Of a stretch of DNA of 64,000 nt, positions 26,704 through 34,445 are shown in pieces (the first letter of the stretch is position 1; each line of letters starts with the position of its first letter). The notes beneath the pieces were generated by a model, which was not told the origin of the DNA, did not search any database, and worked only from the letters and a program-made list of their open reading frames with translations. The position numbers and the translations under genes were made by a program. This DNA comes from Aeromicrobium choanae. GTDB taxonomy: Bacteria > Actinomycetota > Actinomycetes > Propionibacteriales > Nocardioidaceae. The stretch is taken from NCBI RefSeq assembly GCF_900167475.1, contig NZ_LT796768.1:2356001-2420000 (forward strand), given 5' to 3'.

Positions 26704-27468
26704 TCAGGCGGACGGCTGGTCGCCCTCGGCGGCCAGCTCCTCCAGCTTGTGGCCGATCTCGACCTCGATCGCCTCGCGCAGCACGCTGCGGAACATCGCC
26801 ACCACGACCTGGCTGGCGATCGGGATCAGCTGGTCGATCTTCTCGAAGACGGCCGGCCACTCCTCCTGCGGCAGCCCCGCGTCGAGGAAGGGCTGGGCGA
26901 CGTCGCGGCTGACGTGGTGGACGAACCGGTCGGAGATCTGCTCGAGGTGCTCGCGCATGTGCGGCACGATGTCGACCACGCTGTCGGGGTTGAGCCCGAT
27001 GGCGACGGACGCCGCACCGGGGCGCACGACACTCGGCTCGAGCATCCGCACCGAGTCGTCGTCGACGTGCTCGAGCAGACCCAGCTCGATCATCTGGTCG
27101 ATCAGCTTGTGGTCGGGACCCAGCCCCGAGAGCGAGGCCAGCTCGGCGCGGCTGATGATCTCGGTGGGGTCCTGCGCGTCGTCGACCTCGAAGATGTTGA
27201 GCAGGTCCAGGGCGACGTTCGAGGCGGTGGACGGGGACTTCAGGATCGCGTCCTCGATGGCCGCGAGGGTGAAGCCGCGGCCCAGCAGCGTGCGGATGAG
27301 GATGAGGCGCTGGAGGTGCTTCTGGGTGTAGTACCCGGTGCGGCCCTCGAGCCGCGGCGGATCGATCAGCCCGCGCGTGGAGTAGGCGCGCACGTTGCGC
27401 ACCGTCATCGAGGCCCGCTCGGCGAGCACGTCGACGGTGAACTCCTCTTCGCGCCGGGCGTCCACCAT
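26704..27468 (-). CDS. MerR-family transcriptional regulator
   Basis: A 254-residue DNA-binding protein. The N-terminus (about 8-75) is a MerR winged helix: FTVDVLAERASMTVRNVRAY, RTGYYTQKHLQRLILIRTLL. The long C-terminal part (about 100-254) is helical and ends in EVEIGHKLEELAAEG; no metal-binding cysteines are seen, so it is not a metal sensor. ATG 27468 is chosen because TAGACT precedes it at seven bases; a longer in-frame start at 27510 is possible. The upstream region is shared with yqgE. Confidence 0.85.
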   Translation of the reverse strand: MVDARREEEFTVDVLAERASMTVRNVRAYSTRGLIDPPRLEGRTGYYTQKHLQRLILIRTLLGRGFTLAAIEDAILKSPSTASNVALDLLNIFEVDDAQDPTEIISRAELASLSGLGPDHKLIDQMIELGLLEHVDDDSVRMLEPSVVRPGAASVAIGLNPDSVVDIVPHMREHLEQISDRFVHHVSRDVAQPFLDAGLPQEEWPAVFEKIDQLIPIASQVVVAMFRSVLREAIEVEIGHKLEELAAEGDQPSA

Positions 27469-27475
27469 GCCCGCA

Positions 27476-27481
27476 AGTCTA
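27476..27481 (-). promoter_or_regulatory. -10 hexamer of the MerR-type gene
   Basis: On the minus strand TAGACT is followed by seven bases and ATG 27468, with no Shine-Dalgarno. It decides the start. Confidence 0.5.
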
Positions 27482-27504
27482 GGGGTGTGCGGCGCAGGAT
27501 CGGG

Positions 27505-27510
27505 CATCAT
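27505..27510 (+). promoter_or_regulatory. -10-like hexamer of yqgE
   Basis: CATCAT is followed by six bases (GGGGGT) and ATG 27517. The first base deviates from TANNNT, and the G run could also serve as a ribosome site. Confidence 0.35.
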
Positions 27511-27516
27511 GGGGGT

Positions 27517-28068
27517 ATGGCAATGGTGCGAGGCCGCTTGTTGGTCGCCACCTCGGCGATCCAGTCAGGGCCCTTCTGGCGCAGCGTCGTGTACGTGCTC
27601 GACCACGACGAGGACGGCGCGCTGGGCGTGATCGTCAACCACCCGCTCGAGTCGGACGTCGACGAGGTCCTCCCGGAGTGGGCCGACTGCGTCAACGCCC
27701 CCGGCTGCCTCTTCGAGGGTGGGCCCGTCGCGATGGACTCCGCGCTGGCCGTGGGGGTGGTCAGCGACGTCACCAGTGGCCCCGCCGGCTGGCGTCAGAT
27801 GGCCGGTCGCGTGGGCCTGGTCGACCTCGAGGGCCCGCTCCCCGAGGGCGGCGAGCTGCTCGGCCTGCGGGTGTTCGCCGGGTACGCGGGGTGGACGCCC
27901 GGACAGCTGGAGGCCGAGATCGAGGAGGGTGCCTGGCTCGTCCTGCCGGCCGAGGAGGGCGACCTCCTCTCGCCCGTGCCCGACCGCCTGTGGAGCGAGG
28001 TGCTGCGCCGCCAGCCGGGGGAGACCCGATTCTGGTCGACGCTGCCGGTCGACCCGGCCCAGAACTGA
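27517..28068 (+). CDS. yqgE: YqgE/AlgH family protein
   Basis: A 183-residue cytoplasmic protein of the UPF0301 family. It shows MVRGRLLVATSAIQSGPFWRS at the N-terminus, VVYVLDHDEDGALGVIVNHPL, CLFEGGPVAMDSAL, and GYAGWTPGQLEAEIEEGAWLV. The family fold is known but not the function; the AlgH name comes from alginate regulation in Pseudomonas and should not be transferred. ATG 27517 was chosen over longer readings because it places the signature at the N-terminus. Divergent from the MerR-type regulator. Confidence 0.9.
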   Translation: MAMVRGRLLVATSAIQSGPFWRSVVYVLDHDEDGALGVIVNHPLESDVDEVLPEWADCVNAPGCLFEGGPVAMDSALAVGVVSDVTSGPAGWRQMAGRVGLVDLEGPLPEGGELLGLRVFAGYAGWTPGQLEAEIEEGAWLVLPAEEGDLLSPVPDRLWSEVLRRQPGETRFWSTLPVDPAQN

Positions 28069-28110
28069 CGGAGTCGGCGTGGACCCGTCCTCGGTGTCGG
28101 TTCCGTCGCC

Positions 28111-28116
28111 TACGAT
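28111..28116 (+). promoter_or_regulatory. -10 hexamer of DUF3039-helicase operon
   Basis: TACGAT, six bases, then GTG 28123, with no ribosome site. Strict leaderless-type arrangement. Confidence 0.55.
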
Positions 28117-28122
28117 GGGGTC

Positions 28123-28398
28123 GTGGGATTCTTCGGCCGCGGCACCCAGACCGTTCATGACGAGCGCACCGAGCAGCGCACCGACAACGGCGATCACGAG
28201 CGCTTCAGCCACTACGTGCCGAAGGACAAGCTGACCGAGGCCATGGTCATGGGCACCCCCGTCGTCGCACTGTGCGGCAAGGTGTGGGTCCCCAGCCGCG
28301 ACCCGCAGCGCTTCCCCGTGTGCCCGGAGTGCAAGCAGATCTGGGAGGACTTCAACCCCGGTGACGACGAGGACTCCGGGAGTGACTCCGACCAGTGA
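28123..28398 (+). CDS. DUF3039 family protein
   Basis: A 91-residue cytoplasmic protein conserved in actinobacteria. The middle holds HYVPKDKLTEAMVMGTPVVAL, then CGKVWVPS and CPECKQIW, which together look like a small zinc-ribbon (three cysteines plus possibly histidine). The C-terminus is acidic (DDEDSGSDSD). The stop overlaps the helicase GTG (GTGA), so the two are made together. Function is unknown; the tight coupling suggests a partner of the helicase. Confidence 0.86.
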   Translation: MGFFGRGTQTVHDERTEQRTDNGDHERFSHYVPKDKLTEAMVMGTPVVALCGKVWVPSRDPQRFPVCPECKQIWEDFNPGDDEDSGSDSDQ

Positions 28399-30086
28399 GC
28401 TCGGCCCAGTCACTTCGGGCCTGGCAGCGTGAGGCGTTCGAGCAGTACGCCCGCACGCAACCGGCCGACTTCCTCACGGTCGCCACGCCCGGCGCCGGCA
28501 AGACCACGTTCGCGCTGACGATCGCCGCCGACCTCCTGCACCGCAGGATCATCGAGCGCGTCGTCGTCGTGGCGCCCACCGAGCACCTGAAGAGCCAGTG
28601 GGCCCAGTCGGCCGCGCGCTCGGGTATCGCGCTGGAGCCCAACCTCTCGGGCGCCCTGGGCGCCCGCTTCGACGGCTACTGCGTCACCTACGCGGGCCTG
28701 GCCACCAACCCGGTGGGCCACCGGGTGCGGATCGAGCGCAGCCGCACCCTGGTGATCCTCGACGAGATCCACCACGCCGGCGACGCGATGAGCTGGGGCG
28801 ACGCGGTGCTCGAGGCCTGCGAGCCGGCGGTGCGCCGGCTCGCGCTCACGGGCACGCCGTTCCGCTCCGACGACAACCCGATCCCCTTCGTCACGTACGC
28901 CCCGGTCGGCGACGGATCGATCTCCAGCGTCGCGGACTACGCCTACGGCTACGGCTCGGCGCTCAAGGAGGGCGTCGTCCGGCCTGTGCTGTTCATGGCG
29001 TACTCCGGCGAGATGCAGTGGCGCACCAGCGCGGGTGACGAGGTGTCGGCCCGGCTCGGCGAGCCGCTCACGAAGGACCAGACCGCGCAGGCCCTGCGCA
29101 CCGCGCTCGACCCGAACGGCTCGTGGGTCCCGGCCGTCCTGGAGGCCGCGCACAAGCGCCTGCTCGAGGTGCGCCGCGACATCCACGACGCCGGCGGCCT
29201 GGTGATCGCCAGCGACCAGACGTCCGCGCGCGCCTACGCGAAGCTGCTCAAGGAGCTCACGGGCGTCGAGCCCACCCTCGTGCTCTCCGACGAGGCGGGA
29301 TCCAGCGCCCGGATCGCGGAGTTCTCGAACGGCACCGACCCGTGGATGGTGGCCGTCCGCATGGTCAGCGAGGGCGTCGACGTGCCGCGACTCGCGGTGG
29401 GCGTCTACGCCACCACCGTCGCCACCCCGCTGTACTTCGCGCAGGCGATCGGCCGCTTCGTGCGAGCCCGTCGCCGGGGCGAGACCGCCTCGGTCTTCCT
29501 GCCCAGCGTTCCCGGCCTGCTGAAGCTGGCGGCCGACCTGGAGGCCGAGCGCGACCACGTCATCGGACGCCCGGTGCACGACGAGGCCGACCTGTTCGCC
29601 GCAGAGGACCTGCTGATGGCGCAGGCCAACGCATCCGAGGCCGCCAGCGACGAGCTGGGCAACCAGTACGCCGCCCTCGGCAGCGAGGCCTCGTTCGATC
29701 GCGTCCTGTTCGACGGCGACGAGTTCGCGCCGATCGACTACGAGATGGTCGCGGGCGACAGCGACGAGCTCGACTTCCTGGGCATCCCGGGCCTGCTCGA
29801 GCGCGACCAGGTGGCCGAGCTCCTGCGCAGCGCGCGCACCCGCAAGCGCGAGGTGGCGCCGGCGCGCGCCGAGGCCGACGTCGAGTACGAGCGTCGCGCC
29901 GAGCTGCGCCGCGAGCTGAACTCGCTGGTCGCGGCGTGGCACCACCGCACCGGGTCTCCGCACGGCGTCACGCACAACCGCCTGCGGCACGAGTGCGGTG
30001 GCCCGCCCGCCGCCCAGGCCACCACCGACCAGCTGAAGCGACGGATCGAGACGCTGCGCGACTGGGCCCTGCGCGCCTCCGGCTGA
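28395..30086 (+). CDS. superfamily 2 DEAD/DEAH-type helicase
   Basis: A 563-residue ATPase. Motif I is VATPGAGKTTFALTIAADLL (about 28-47), motif II is LDEIHHAGD (DEIH), motif III is LALTGTPFRS, and the second RecA domain carries VAVRMVSEGVDVPRLAVGVY and QAIGRFVRARR. The layout resembles type III restriction and UvsW-like helicases, but no nuclease or methylase neighbour is present, so it is not a restriction system. A coiled basic C-terminus (RTRKREVAPARAEADVEYE) may bind nucleic acid. Coupled to DUF3039. Confidence 0.87.
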   Translation: MSSAQSLRAWQREAFEQYARTQPADFLTVATPGAGKTTFALTIAADLLHRRIIERVVVVAPTEHLKSQWAQSAARSGIALEPNLSGALGARFDGYCVTYAGLATNPVGHRVRIERSRTLVILDEIHHAGDAMSWGDAVLEACEPAVRRLALTGTPFRSDDNPIPFVTYAPVGDGSISSVADYAYGYGSALKEGVVRPVLFMAYSGEMQWRTSAGDEVSARLGEPLTKDQTAQALRTALDPNGSWVPAVLEAAHKRLLEVRRDIHDAGGLVIASDQTSARAYAKLLKELTGVEPTLVLSDEAGSSARIAEFSNGTDPWMVAVRMVSEGVDVPRLAVGVYATTVATPLYFAQAIGRFVRARRRGETASVFLPSVPGLLKLAADLEAERDHVIGRPVHDEADLFAAEDLLMAQANASEAASDELGNQYAALGSEASFDRVLFDGDEFAPIDYEMVAGDSDELDFLGIPGLLERDQVAELLRSARTRKREVAPARAEADVEYERRAELRRELNSLVAAWHHRTGSPHGVTHNRLRHECGGPPAAQATTDQLKRRIETLRDWALRASG

Positions 30087-30120
30087 CCCGATCGTGTGAC
30101 GCAGATCGCGTCCGCACCCC

Positions 30121-30126
30121 TAGGCT
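30121..30126 (+). promoter_or_regulatory. -10 hexamer of the esterase operon
   Basis: TAGGCT is followed by six bases and GTG 30133. It favours 30133 over the in-frame GTG at 30127. Confidence 0.55.
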
Positions 30127-30132
30127 GTGCGC

Positions 30133-31098
30133 GTGAGTGCCCCACTGCCCCCGCGCACCCGAGTGTTCGCCACGATCCTCGAGCGTCTGGCCACGCCCGT
30201 CGAGGAGGCCACCGACTACGCCGAGCTGCGGGCCCAGCGCCTGCGACTGATGCAGTCCGCGCCCGGCCGGATGGTCTTCGGCACGCCCGACCGTCGCGCC
30301 CGCGCCGAGACGATCGAGATCCCGCTGAAGGGGCGCACCCTGCGCGCGCTGGTCCATCGGCCCACGGGCGTCGGCGGGCCGCGGCCCGTGATCGTCAACT
30401 TCCACGGCGGCGGCTGGGTGCAGGGCTCGCCCGAGCAGTCGGCGTGGCTGACGTCGCGCGTCGCCGCGGGCACGGGTGCCACCGTGATCTCGCCGTCCTA
30501 CCGGCTGGCGCCGGAGCACCCGTTCCCGGCGGCCGTCGACGACACGTGGGAGGCGCTCGCCTGGATCGCCGAGCACGCCGACAGCCTGGGCCTCGACGTC
30601 GACCGGATGGGGGTGATGGGCGACAGCGCCGGCGGGAACCTCGCCGCGGTCGCGGCCCAGCGCTCGGTGAACGAGGGCGGACCCCGGCTGCGCGCGCAGG
30701 TGCTGATCTACCCCGCGGTCGAGATGTACGACAAGTTCGCGTCCGAGCTGCGGATGCCCCACGAGCCGGTGCTCTCCTCGGCGAACATGTCCGCGTTCGC
30801 CCACCTCTACCTCGGCGACGCGTACGGGACGGAGGACCCGTTGGCGTCGCCGCTGCGCGCCAAGTCCTTCGACGACCTGCCGCCGGCATTCATCCTCACC
30901 GCCGACCACGACCCGCTGCTGGACAACGGCGATCACTATCGTGAGGCGCTGCAGCGCGCGGGGGTGCCCGTGCGGTACCGCGAGTACCCCGGCACCGTGC
31001 ACGGTTTCATGAGCCTGCCCGGGGTGTCCCCGGGTGCCGCCGACGCCGTGTCGGACATCGTCGACTTCGTCGCCGCCCGGGTGGTCGTGCCGCGATGA
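30133..31098 (+). CDS. alpha/beta hydrolase, HSL-type esterase
   Basis: A 321-residue cytoplasmic esterase or lipase of the hormone-sensitive-lipase family. The oxyanion motif is VNFHGGGWVQGSPEQ (HGGGW near residue 94), the nucleophile elbow is MGDSAGGNLAAVA (GDSAG near 162), the acid is in LTADHDPLLDNG and the base in YPGTVHGFMSL. All catalytic residues are present. GTG 30127 is an alternative start two codons upstream. The stop overlaps the ATG of the next gene (ATGA), suggesting a shared substrate pathway. Confidence 0.9.
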   Translation: MSAPLPPRTRVFATILERLATPVEEATDYAELRAQRLRLMQSAPGRMVFGTPDRRARAETIEIPLKGRTLRALVHRPTGVGGPRPVIVNFHGGGWVQGSPEQSAWLTSRVAAGTGATVISPSYRLAPEHPFPAAVDDTWEALAWIAEHADSLGLDVDRMGVMGDSAGGNLAAVAAQRSVNEGGPRLRAQVLIYPAVEMYDKFASELRMPHEPVLSSANMSAFAHLYLGDAYGTEDPLASPLRAKSFDDLPPAFILTADHDPLLDNGDHYREALQRAGVPVRYREYPGTVHGFMSLPGVSPGAADAVSDIVDFVAARVVVPR

Positions 31099-31922
31099 GC
31101 CGGCGCATCCGGTCGGCCGGGCTCGACCCGGCGGTGGACTACGAGGAGATCTCGCGGCTGTTCGGCCAGTACGACTTCCCGTGGGACCTCGAGCAGTCGC
31201 TGAGCTTCGCGCTCTTCCGCACCTACGCCGTGCCCTCGATCGGGCGCCTCCTGTACGAGACGGGTCAGTTCACCACCGACACGCAGCGCCGGCACGACGA
31301 CACCGCGCTGCTGCTGGGGGAGATCGTCGACCAGGGCCTGGAGAGCGACCCGGGCCGCGCCGCGATCCGCCGGATGAACCAGATGCACGGTCGGTACGGC
31401 ATCAGCAACGACGACATGAGGTACGTGCTCGCGACGTTCGTCGTGATGCCGAACCGCTGGGTGAACCGCTACGGCTGGCGGCGCACCACGCCGGTCGAGG
31501 ACGTCGCCGGGGTGAACTACTACCTGCGGCTCGGACGGCTGATGGGGATCCGCGACCTGCCGGGCGACCTCGTCGGGTTCGAGCGCCTCCTCGACGCGTA
31601 CGAGGCCGAGCACTTCCGTTTCGACCCCCGTTCGCGCGCCGTGGCCGATGCGACGCTCGACCTGCTGACGACGTTCTACCCGCGGCCGCTCGCGCCGGCG
31701 GTGCGGCGCTTCAGCGTCGCGATCATGGATCCCCACCTGCGCACGGCGTTCGGGTACGAACACCCACCGACGTGGTTCGAGCGCCTGTGTCACGGTGCCC
31801 TCCGCGTCCGGGGCCGGGTGGTGCGGCTCATGCCCGAGCGCACGGAGCCGCGACGCGTGCGGGACTCGCAGCGGATCCGCAGCTACCCCGGTGGCTTCCT
31901 CATCGAGGAGCTCGGCACCTAG
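31095..31922 (+). CDS. DUF2236 / MpaB-type oxygenase-like protein
   Basis: A 275-residue soluble protein with the DUF2236 pattern FPWDLEQSLSFALFRTYAVPS at about 28-48, RRMNQMHGRYGISNDDMRYV near 95, and MPNRWVNRYGWR. The family includes rubber oxygenases and fungal MpaB, which are heme-dependent; whether this short bacterial form is an oxygenase is not shown. The ATG overlaps the esterase stop, so the two form an operon. It ends in front of a terminator. Confidence 0.83.
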   Translation: MSRRIRSAGLDPAVDYEEISRLFGQYDFPWDLEQSLSFALFRTYAVPSIGRLLYETGQFTTDTQRRHDDTALLLGEIVDQGLESDPGRAAIRRMNQMHGRYGISNDDMRYVLATFVVMPNRWVNRYGWRRTTPVEDVAGVNYYLRLGRLMGIRDLPGDLVGFERLLDAYEAEHFRFDPRSRAVADATLDLLTTFYPRPLAPAVRRFSVAIMDPHLRTAFGYEHPPTWFERLCHGALRVRGRVVRLMPERTEPRRVRDSQRIRSYPGGFLIEELGT

Positions 31923-31942
31923 AGAGGTCGCGCGATCGGGAA

Positions 31943-31962
31943 AGTTGTGCGAACGTACAACT
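31943..31962. promoter_or_regulatory. imperfect 20-base palindrome, operator-like
   Basis: Two ten-base half sites match at eight of ten positions, with AGTTGT (31943-31948) and ACAACT (31957-31962) as the outer arms. It lies between two convergent gene ends, an unusual place for an operator, so it may be part of the terminator region. Confidence 0.3.
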
Positions 31963-31979
31963 CAGGGTTCCTCTGGGAA

Positions 31980-32022
31980 GTGACGCCCGGTCCGACGAAC
32001 AGCTCGACGGGCCGGGCGTCAC
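31980..32022. terminator. terminator between convergent DUF2236 and aminotransferase genes
   Basis: A perfect 11-base stem (31980-31990 with 32012-32022) overlaps the stop codon of the minus-strand gene and can work for both directions. Confidence 0.7.
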
Positions 32023-33050
32023 GCACGCAGGGCCTCGACCACGCGGTCCAGGTCGTCCTCGTCGTTGTAGAGGTGGAACCCGATGCGGGCGGCTCCCTGA
32101 CGCACCGAGGCCCGCAGGCCGGCGTCCTGCAGCCGCGAGGCCGCGTGCTCGGTCGGGATGGAGATGGTCGCCGAGTCGCTCGGGGGCAGGTCCAGCGCCT
32201 CCCGCGCCCGTCCGGCCAGGCCGAGGCAGTGCGCCGTCACGGCATCGAGGTCCAGGGTCGCCAGCCAGGCCAGGCTCGCGGCCGCGCCCGCCACGGGGAA
32301 CCACGAGGGGGAGATGTCGAACCGTCGGGCATCGGTGGCCAGGCGCAGCGGCAGGCCGTACGTGGTCCGCCACGGGTCACCGCCCGCGTAGCGGTTGGCA
32401 TGGTGGGGCACGAGCCGGTCGGCCAGCCGGTCCGCGTAGGACGCCCACGCGATCCCGGTGGGCCCGAGCAGCCACTTGTACGTCGAGCTGGCGACGACGT
32501 CGGCCCAGCCGACGTCGAGGCGCAGCCAGCCCAGCTGCTGGGTCGCGTCGAGGATCACGACGGTCTCCGTGCCCTCGGTCGCGGCACGCAGCGCGGCCAG
32601 GTCGACCCGGGCCCCGTCGGCCGACTGCACGGTGGAGACCGCCACCGCGTCGTGGTCGCGGGCGAGCTCGGGGAGGCGCTCCAGCGGAGCCTCGGTGACC
32701 GAGACGCCTCGCGCGTGGTGGGCGGCGAAGGGGAAGCTGACGGACGTGAACTCGCCCTCGGGCACGAGCACGCGGGCCCCGTCGGGCAGCGCCGAGGCGA
32801 CCGGGCCCAGCAGGGCCGCCACCGAGGAGCCCATCGTCACCGACGCCGCCGGGACGCCGGCGATCCGGGCGAACGAGGCCCGCGCGGTGGCGATCTCGTC
32901 GTCGAAGTCCGGACCCGTCACGGTGCCCGCCGCCCAACCGCGGTGGACCCGCTCCAGGGCGTCCACGGTGGACTGTGGCGGCAGCCCGTACGCGGGCGTG
33001 TTGAGGTACCCCTCGGGCCCGATGAACGTCGCTCCGAATGCCTCGCGCAT
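32019..33050 (-). CDS. class V aminotransferase-like PLP enzyme
   Basis: A 343-residue cytoplasmic pyridoxal-phosphate enzyme. The Schiff-base lysine is in SSTYKWLLGPTGIAW (about 200-214), with the PLP-aspartate in VILDATQQLGWL and the phosphate-binding region near VTMGSSVAALLGP. It resembles the isopenicillin-N epimerase and cysteine-desulfurase branch; no desulfurase cysteine loop is obvious. Substrate unknown. ATG 33050 has TAGCGT six bases upstream on the minus strand. Divergent from the luciferase-like gene. Confidence 0.87.
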   Translation of the reverse strand: MREAFGATFIGPEGYLNTPAYGLPPQSTVDALERVHRGWAAGTVTGPDFDDEIATARASFARIAGVPAASVTMGSSVAALLGPVASALPDGARVLVPEGEFTSVSFPFAAHHARGVSVTEAPLERLPELARDHDAVAVSTVQSADGARVDLAALRAATEGTETVVILDATQQLGWLRLDVGWADVVASSTYKWLLGPTGIAWASYADRLADRLVPHHANRYAGGDPWRTTYGLPLRLATDARRFDISPSWFPVAGAAASLAWLATLDLDAVTAHCLGLAGRAREALDLPPSDSATISIPTEHAASRLQDAGLRASVRQGAARIGFHLYNDEDDLDRVVEALRA

Positions 33051-33056
33051 GTCTCG

Positions 33057-33062
33057 ACGCTA
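33057..33062 (-). promoter_or_regulatory. -10 hexamer of the aminotransferase gene
   Basis: TAGCGT on the minus strand, six bases, then ATG 33050. Strict leaderless-type arrangement. Confidence 0.55.
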
Positions 33063-33106
33063 ACCGGCTCGGGAATCGAACCGCCGTCACCCCTGTTGAC
33101 CCCGGA

Positions 33107-34135
33107 GTGAAGCTCTCGGTCCTGGATCTCGTCCCTGTTCGCACCGATCAGACCACCGGTGACGCCGTCGCCGCCGCCACGGAGCTGGCGCGCACGGCCG
33201 ACCGGCTCGGATTCGAGCGGTACTGGGTGGCAGAGCACCACAACATGCCGGCCGTCGCGGCTGCGTCGCCGCCGGTGCTGATCGCCCTGCTGGCCGCCGC
33301 CACCGAGCGCATCCGCGTGGGCTCGGGCGGGGTCATGCTGCCGAACCACGCTCCGCTCGCGGTGGCCGAGCAGTTCGCGCTGCTGGAGGCCGCCTTCCCG
33401 GGCCGGATCGACCTCGGCATCGGGCGTGCCCCCGGATCGGATCCCGTCACGTCGTGGGCCCTGCGCGGGGCCGCGGGCCGTGACGACTCGGACATCGAGA
33501 ACTTCCCGCGCTACCTCGACGACGTCGTGGCGCTCATGGACGGGCGCGGCGTGCGCGTGCCGATCCCGAACCAGCAGTACGTGCTGAAGGCGACGCCCGC
33601 CGCCGTGAGCGCCCCTGACCTGTGGCTGCTCGGCTCGTCGATGTACTCGGCCCACCTCGCCGCCGCGAAGGGCCTGCCCTACGTCTTCGCGCACCACTTC
33701 AGTGGTCAGGGCACGGCCGAGGCGCTCGAGGTCTACCGCAGCGAGTTCCGGCCCAGCGACGTGTGCGAGCGGCCCACCACGTTCCTGACCGTGAACATCG
33801 TGGTGGCCGACACCGCCGACGAGGCCACCGCCCTGGCCCTGCCGAACCTGCAGAACATGGCGCGGCTGCGCACCGGCAAGCCGCTGGCGCCGATCGATCT
33901 CGTCGAGGACGCCGAGGCACTCGACCTCGACCCCGGCATGGACTCGCTCGTCGACTCCGGCCTGGCCCGCATGGTGGTGGGCGACCCGAGCACGGCGCGC
34001 AAGGAGCTCGAGGAGCTCGCCGCCCAGTTCGACGTCGACGAGGTCATGCTGCACCCGGTGGCCTCGGCGCGCCGTGGCGCCGACCCGCGCACCACGCCCG
34101 GCCGCGTGCGCACCCTCGAGCTCGTCGCCGGCTGA
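33107..34135 (+). CDS. luciferase-like (LLM) flavin monooxygenase
   Basis: A 342-residue cytoplasmic enzyme of the bacterial-luciferase TIM-barrel family. It starts KLSVLDLVPVRTDQTTGDAV and contains FERYWVAEHHNMPAVA (about 38-53), IRVGSGGVMLPNHAPLAVAEQF and IDLGIGRAPGSDP, typical of the group often annotated as alkanal monooxygenase-like. It probably uses reduced FMN or F420. GTG 33107 is chosen because it places the signature at the N-terminus; a longer reading from 33038 lacks support. It is followed by a repeat array. Confidence 0.88.
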   Translation: MKLSVLDLVPVRTDQTTGDAVAAATELARTADRLGFERYWVAEHHNMPAVAAASPPVLIALLAAATERIRVGSGGVMLPNHAPLAVAEQFALLEAAFPGRIDLGIGRAPGSDPVTSWALRGAAGRDDSDIENFPRYLDDVVALMDGRGVRVPIPNQQYVLKATPAAVSAPDLWLLGSSMYSAHLAAAKGLPYVFAHHFSGQGTAEALEVYRSEFRPSDVCERPTTFLTVNIVVADTADEATALALPNLQNMARLRTGKPLAPIDLVEDAEALDLDPGMDSLVDSGLARMVVGDPSTARKELEELAAQFDVDEVMLHPVASARRGADPRTTPGRVRTLELVAG

Positions 34136-34142
34136 TGCATCC

Positions 34143-34354
34143 GTGATCTCGATACGCCGTTCGCTGCGCTCTCGAGCTACTCGATCAGCGACCCGGTGAC
34201 CTCGATACGCCGTTCGCTGCGCTCTCGAGCTACTCGATCGGCGACTCGGTGATCTCGATACGCCGTTCGCTGCGCTCTCGAGCTACTCGATCAGCGACCC
34301 GGTGATCTCGATACGCCGTTCGCTGCGCTCTCGAGCTACTCGATCAGCGACCCG
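34143..34354. repeat. four tandem copies of a 53-base repeat
   Basis: Units start with GTGATCTCGATACG (or GTGACC in copy 2) at 34143, 34196, 34249 and 34302, an exact 53-base period. Copies differ at only a few positions. Each unit contains CGTTCGCTGCGCTCTCGAG, which can fold on itself. There is no spacer-repeat alternation and no cas gene, so it is not CRISPR. The gap 34136-34445 holds no gene. Confidence 0.92.
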
Positions 34355-34428
34355 GTGACCGAGTGCGGGCGAGCGCAGCGAGACCTGGGGGCACCTCCCG
34401 CTTGCGGGGGCGTATCGAGATCACGTCC
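34355..34428. repeat. inverted, diverged half unit closing the 53-base array
   Basis: CGTATCGAGATCAC at 34411-34424 is the exact reverse complement of the first 14 bases of the array units, and GCGAGCGCAGCGAGAC (34369-34384) is a variant of the reverse complement of their middle. The array could thus fold into one large hairpin. A small CCCGC/GCGGG hairpin sits between the two parts. Confidence 0.8.
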
Positions 34429-34445
34429 AGTCAGGACCGCCGCCC

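Noticed and set aside
28395..30086. Type III restriction system
   Set aside because: The helicase motifs fit, but there is no methylase gene and no nuclease domain in the protein or its neighbours.
34143..34354. CRISPR array
   Set aside because: The 53-base units are contiguous with no variable spacers, and no cas genes are near.
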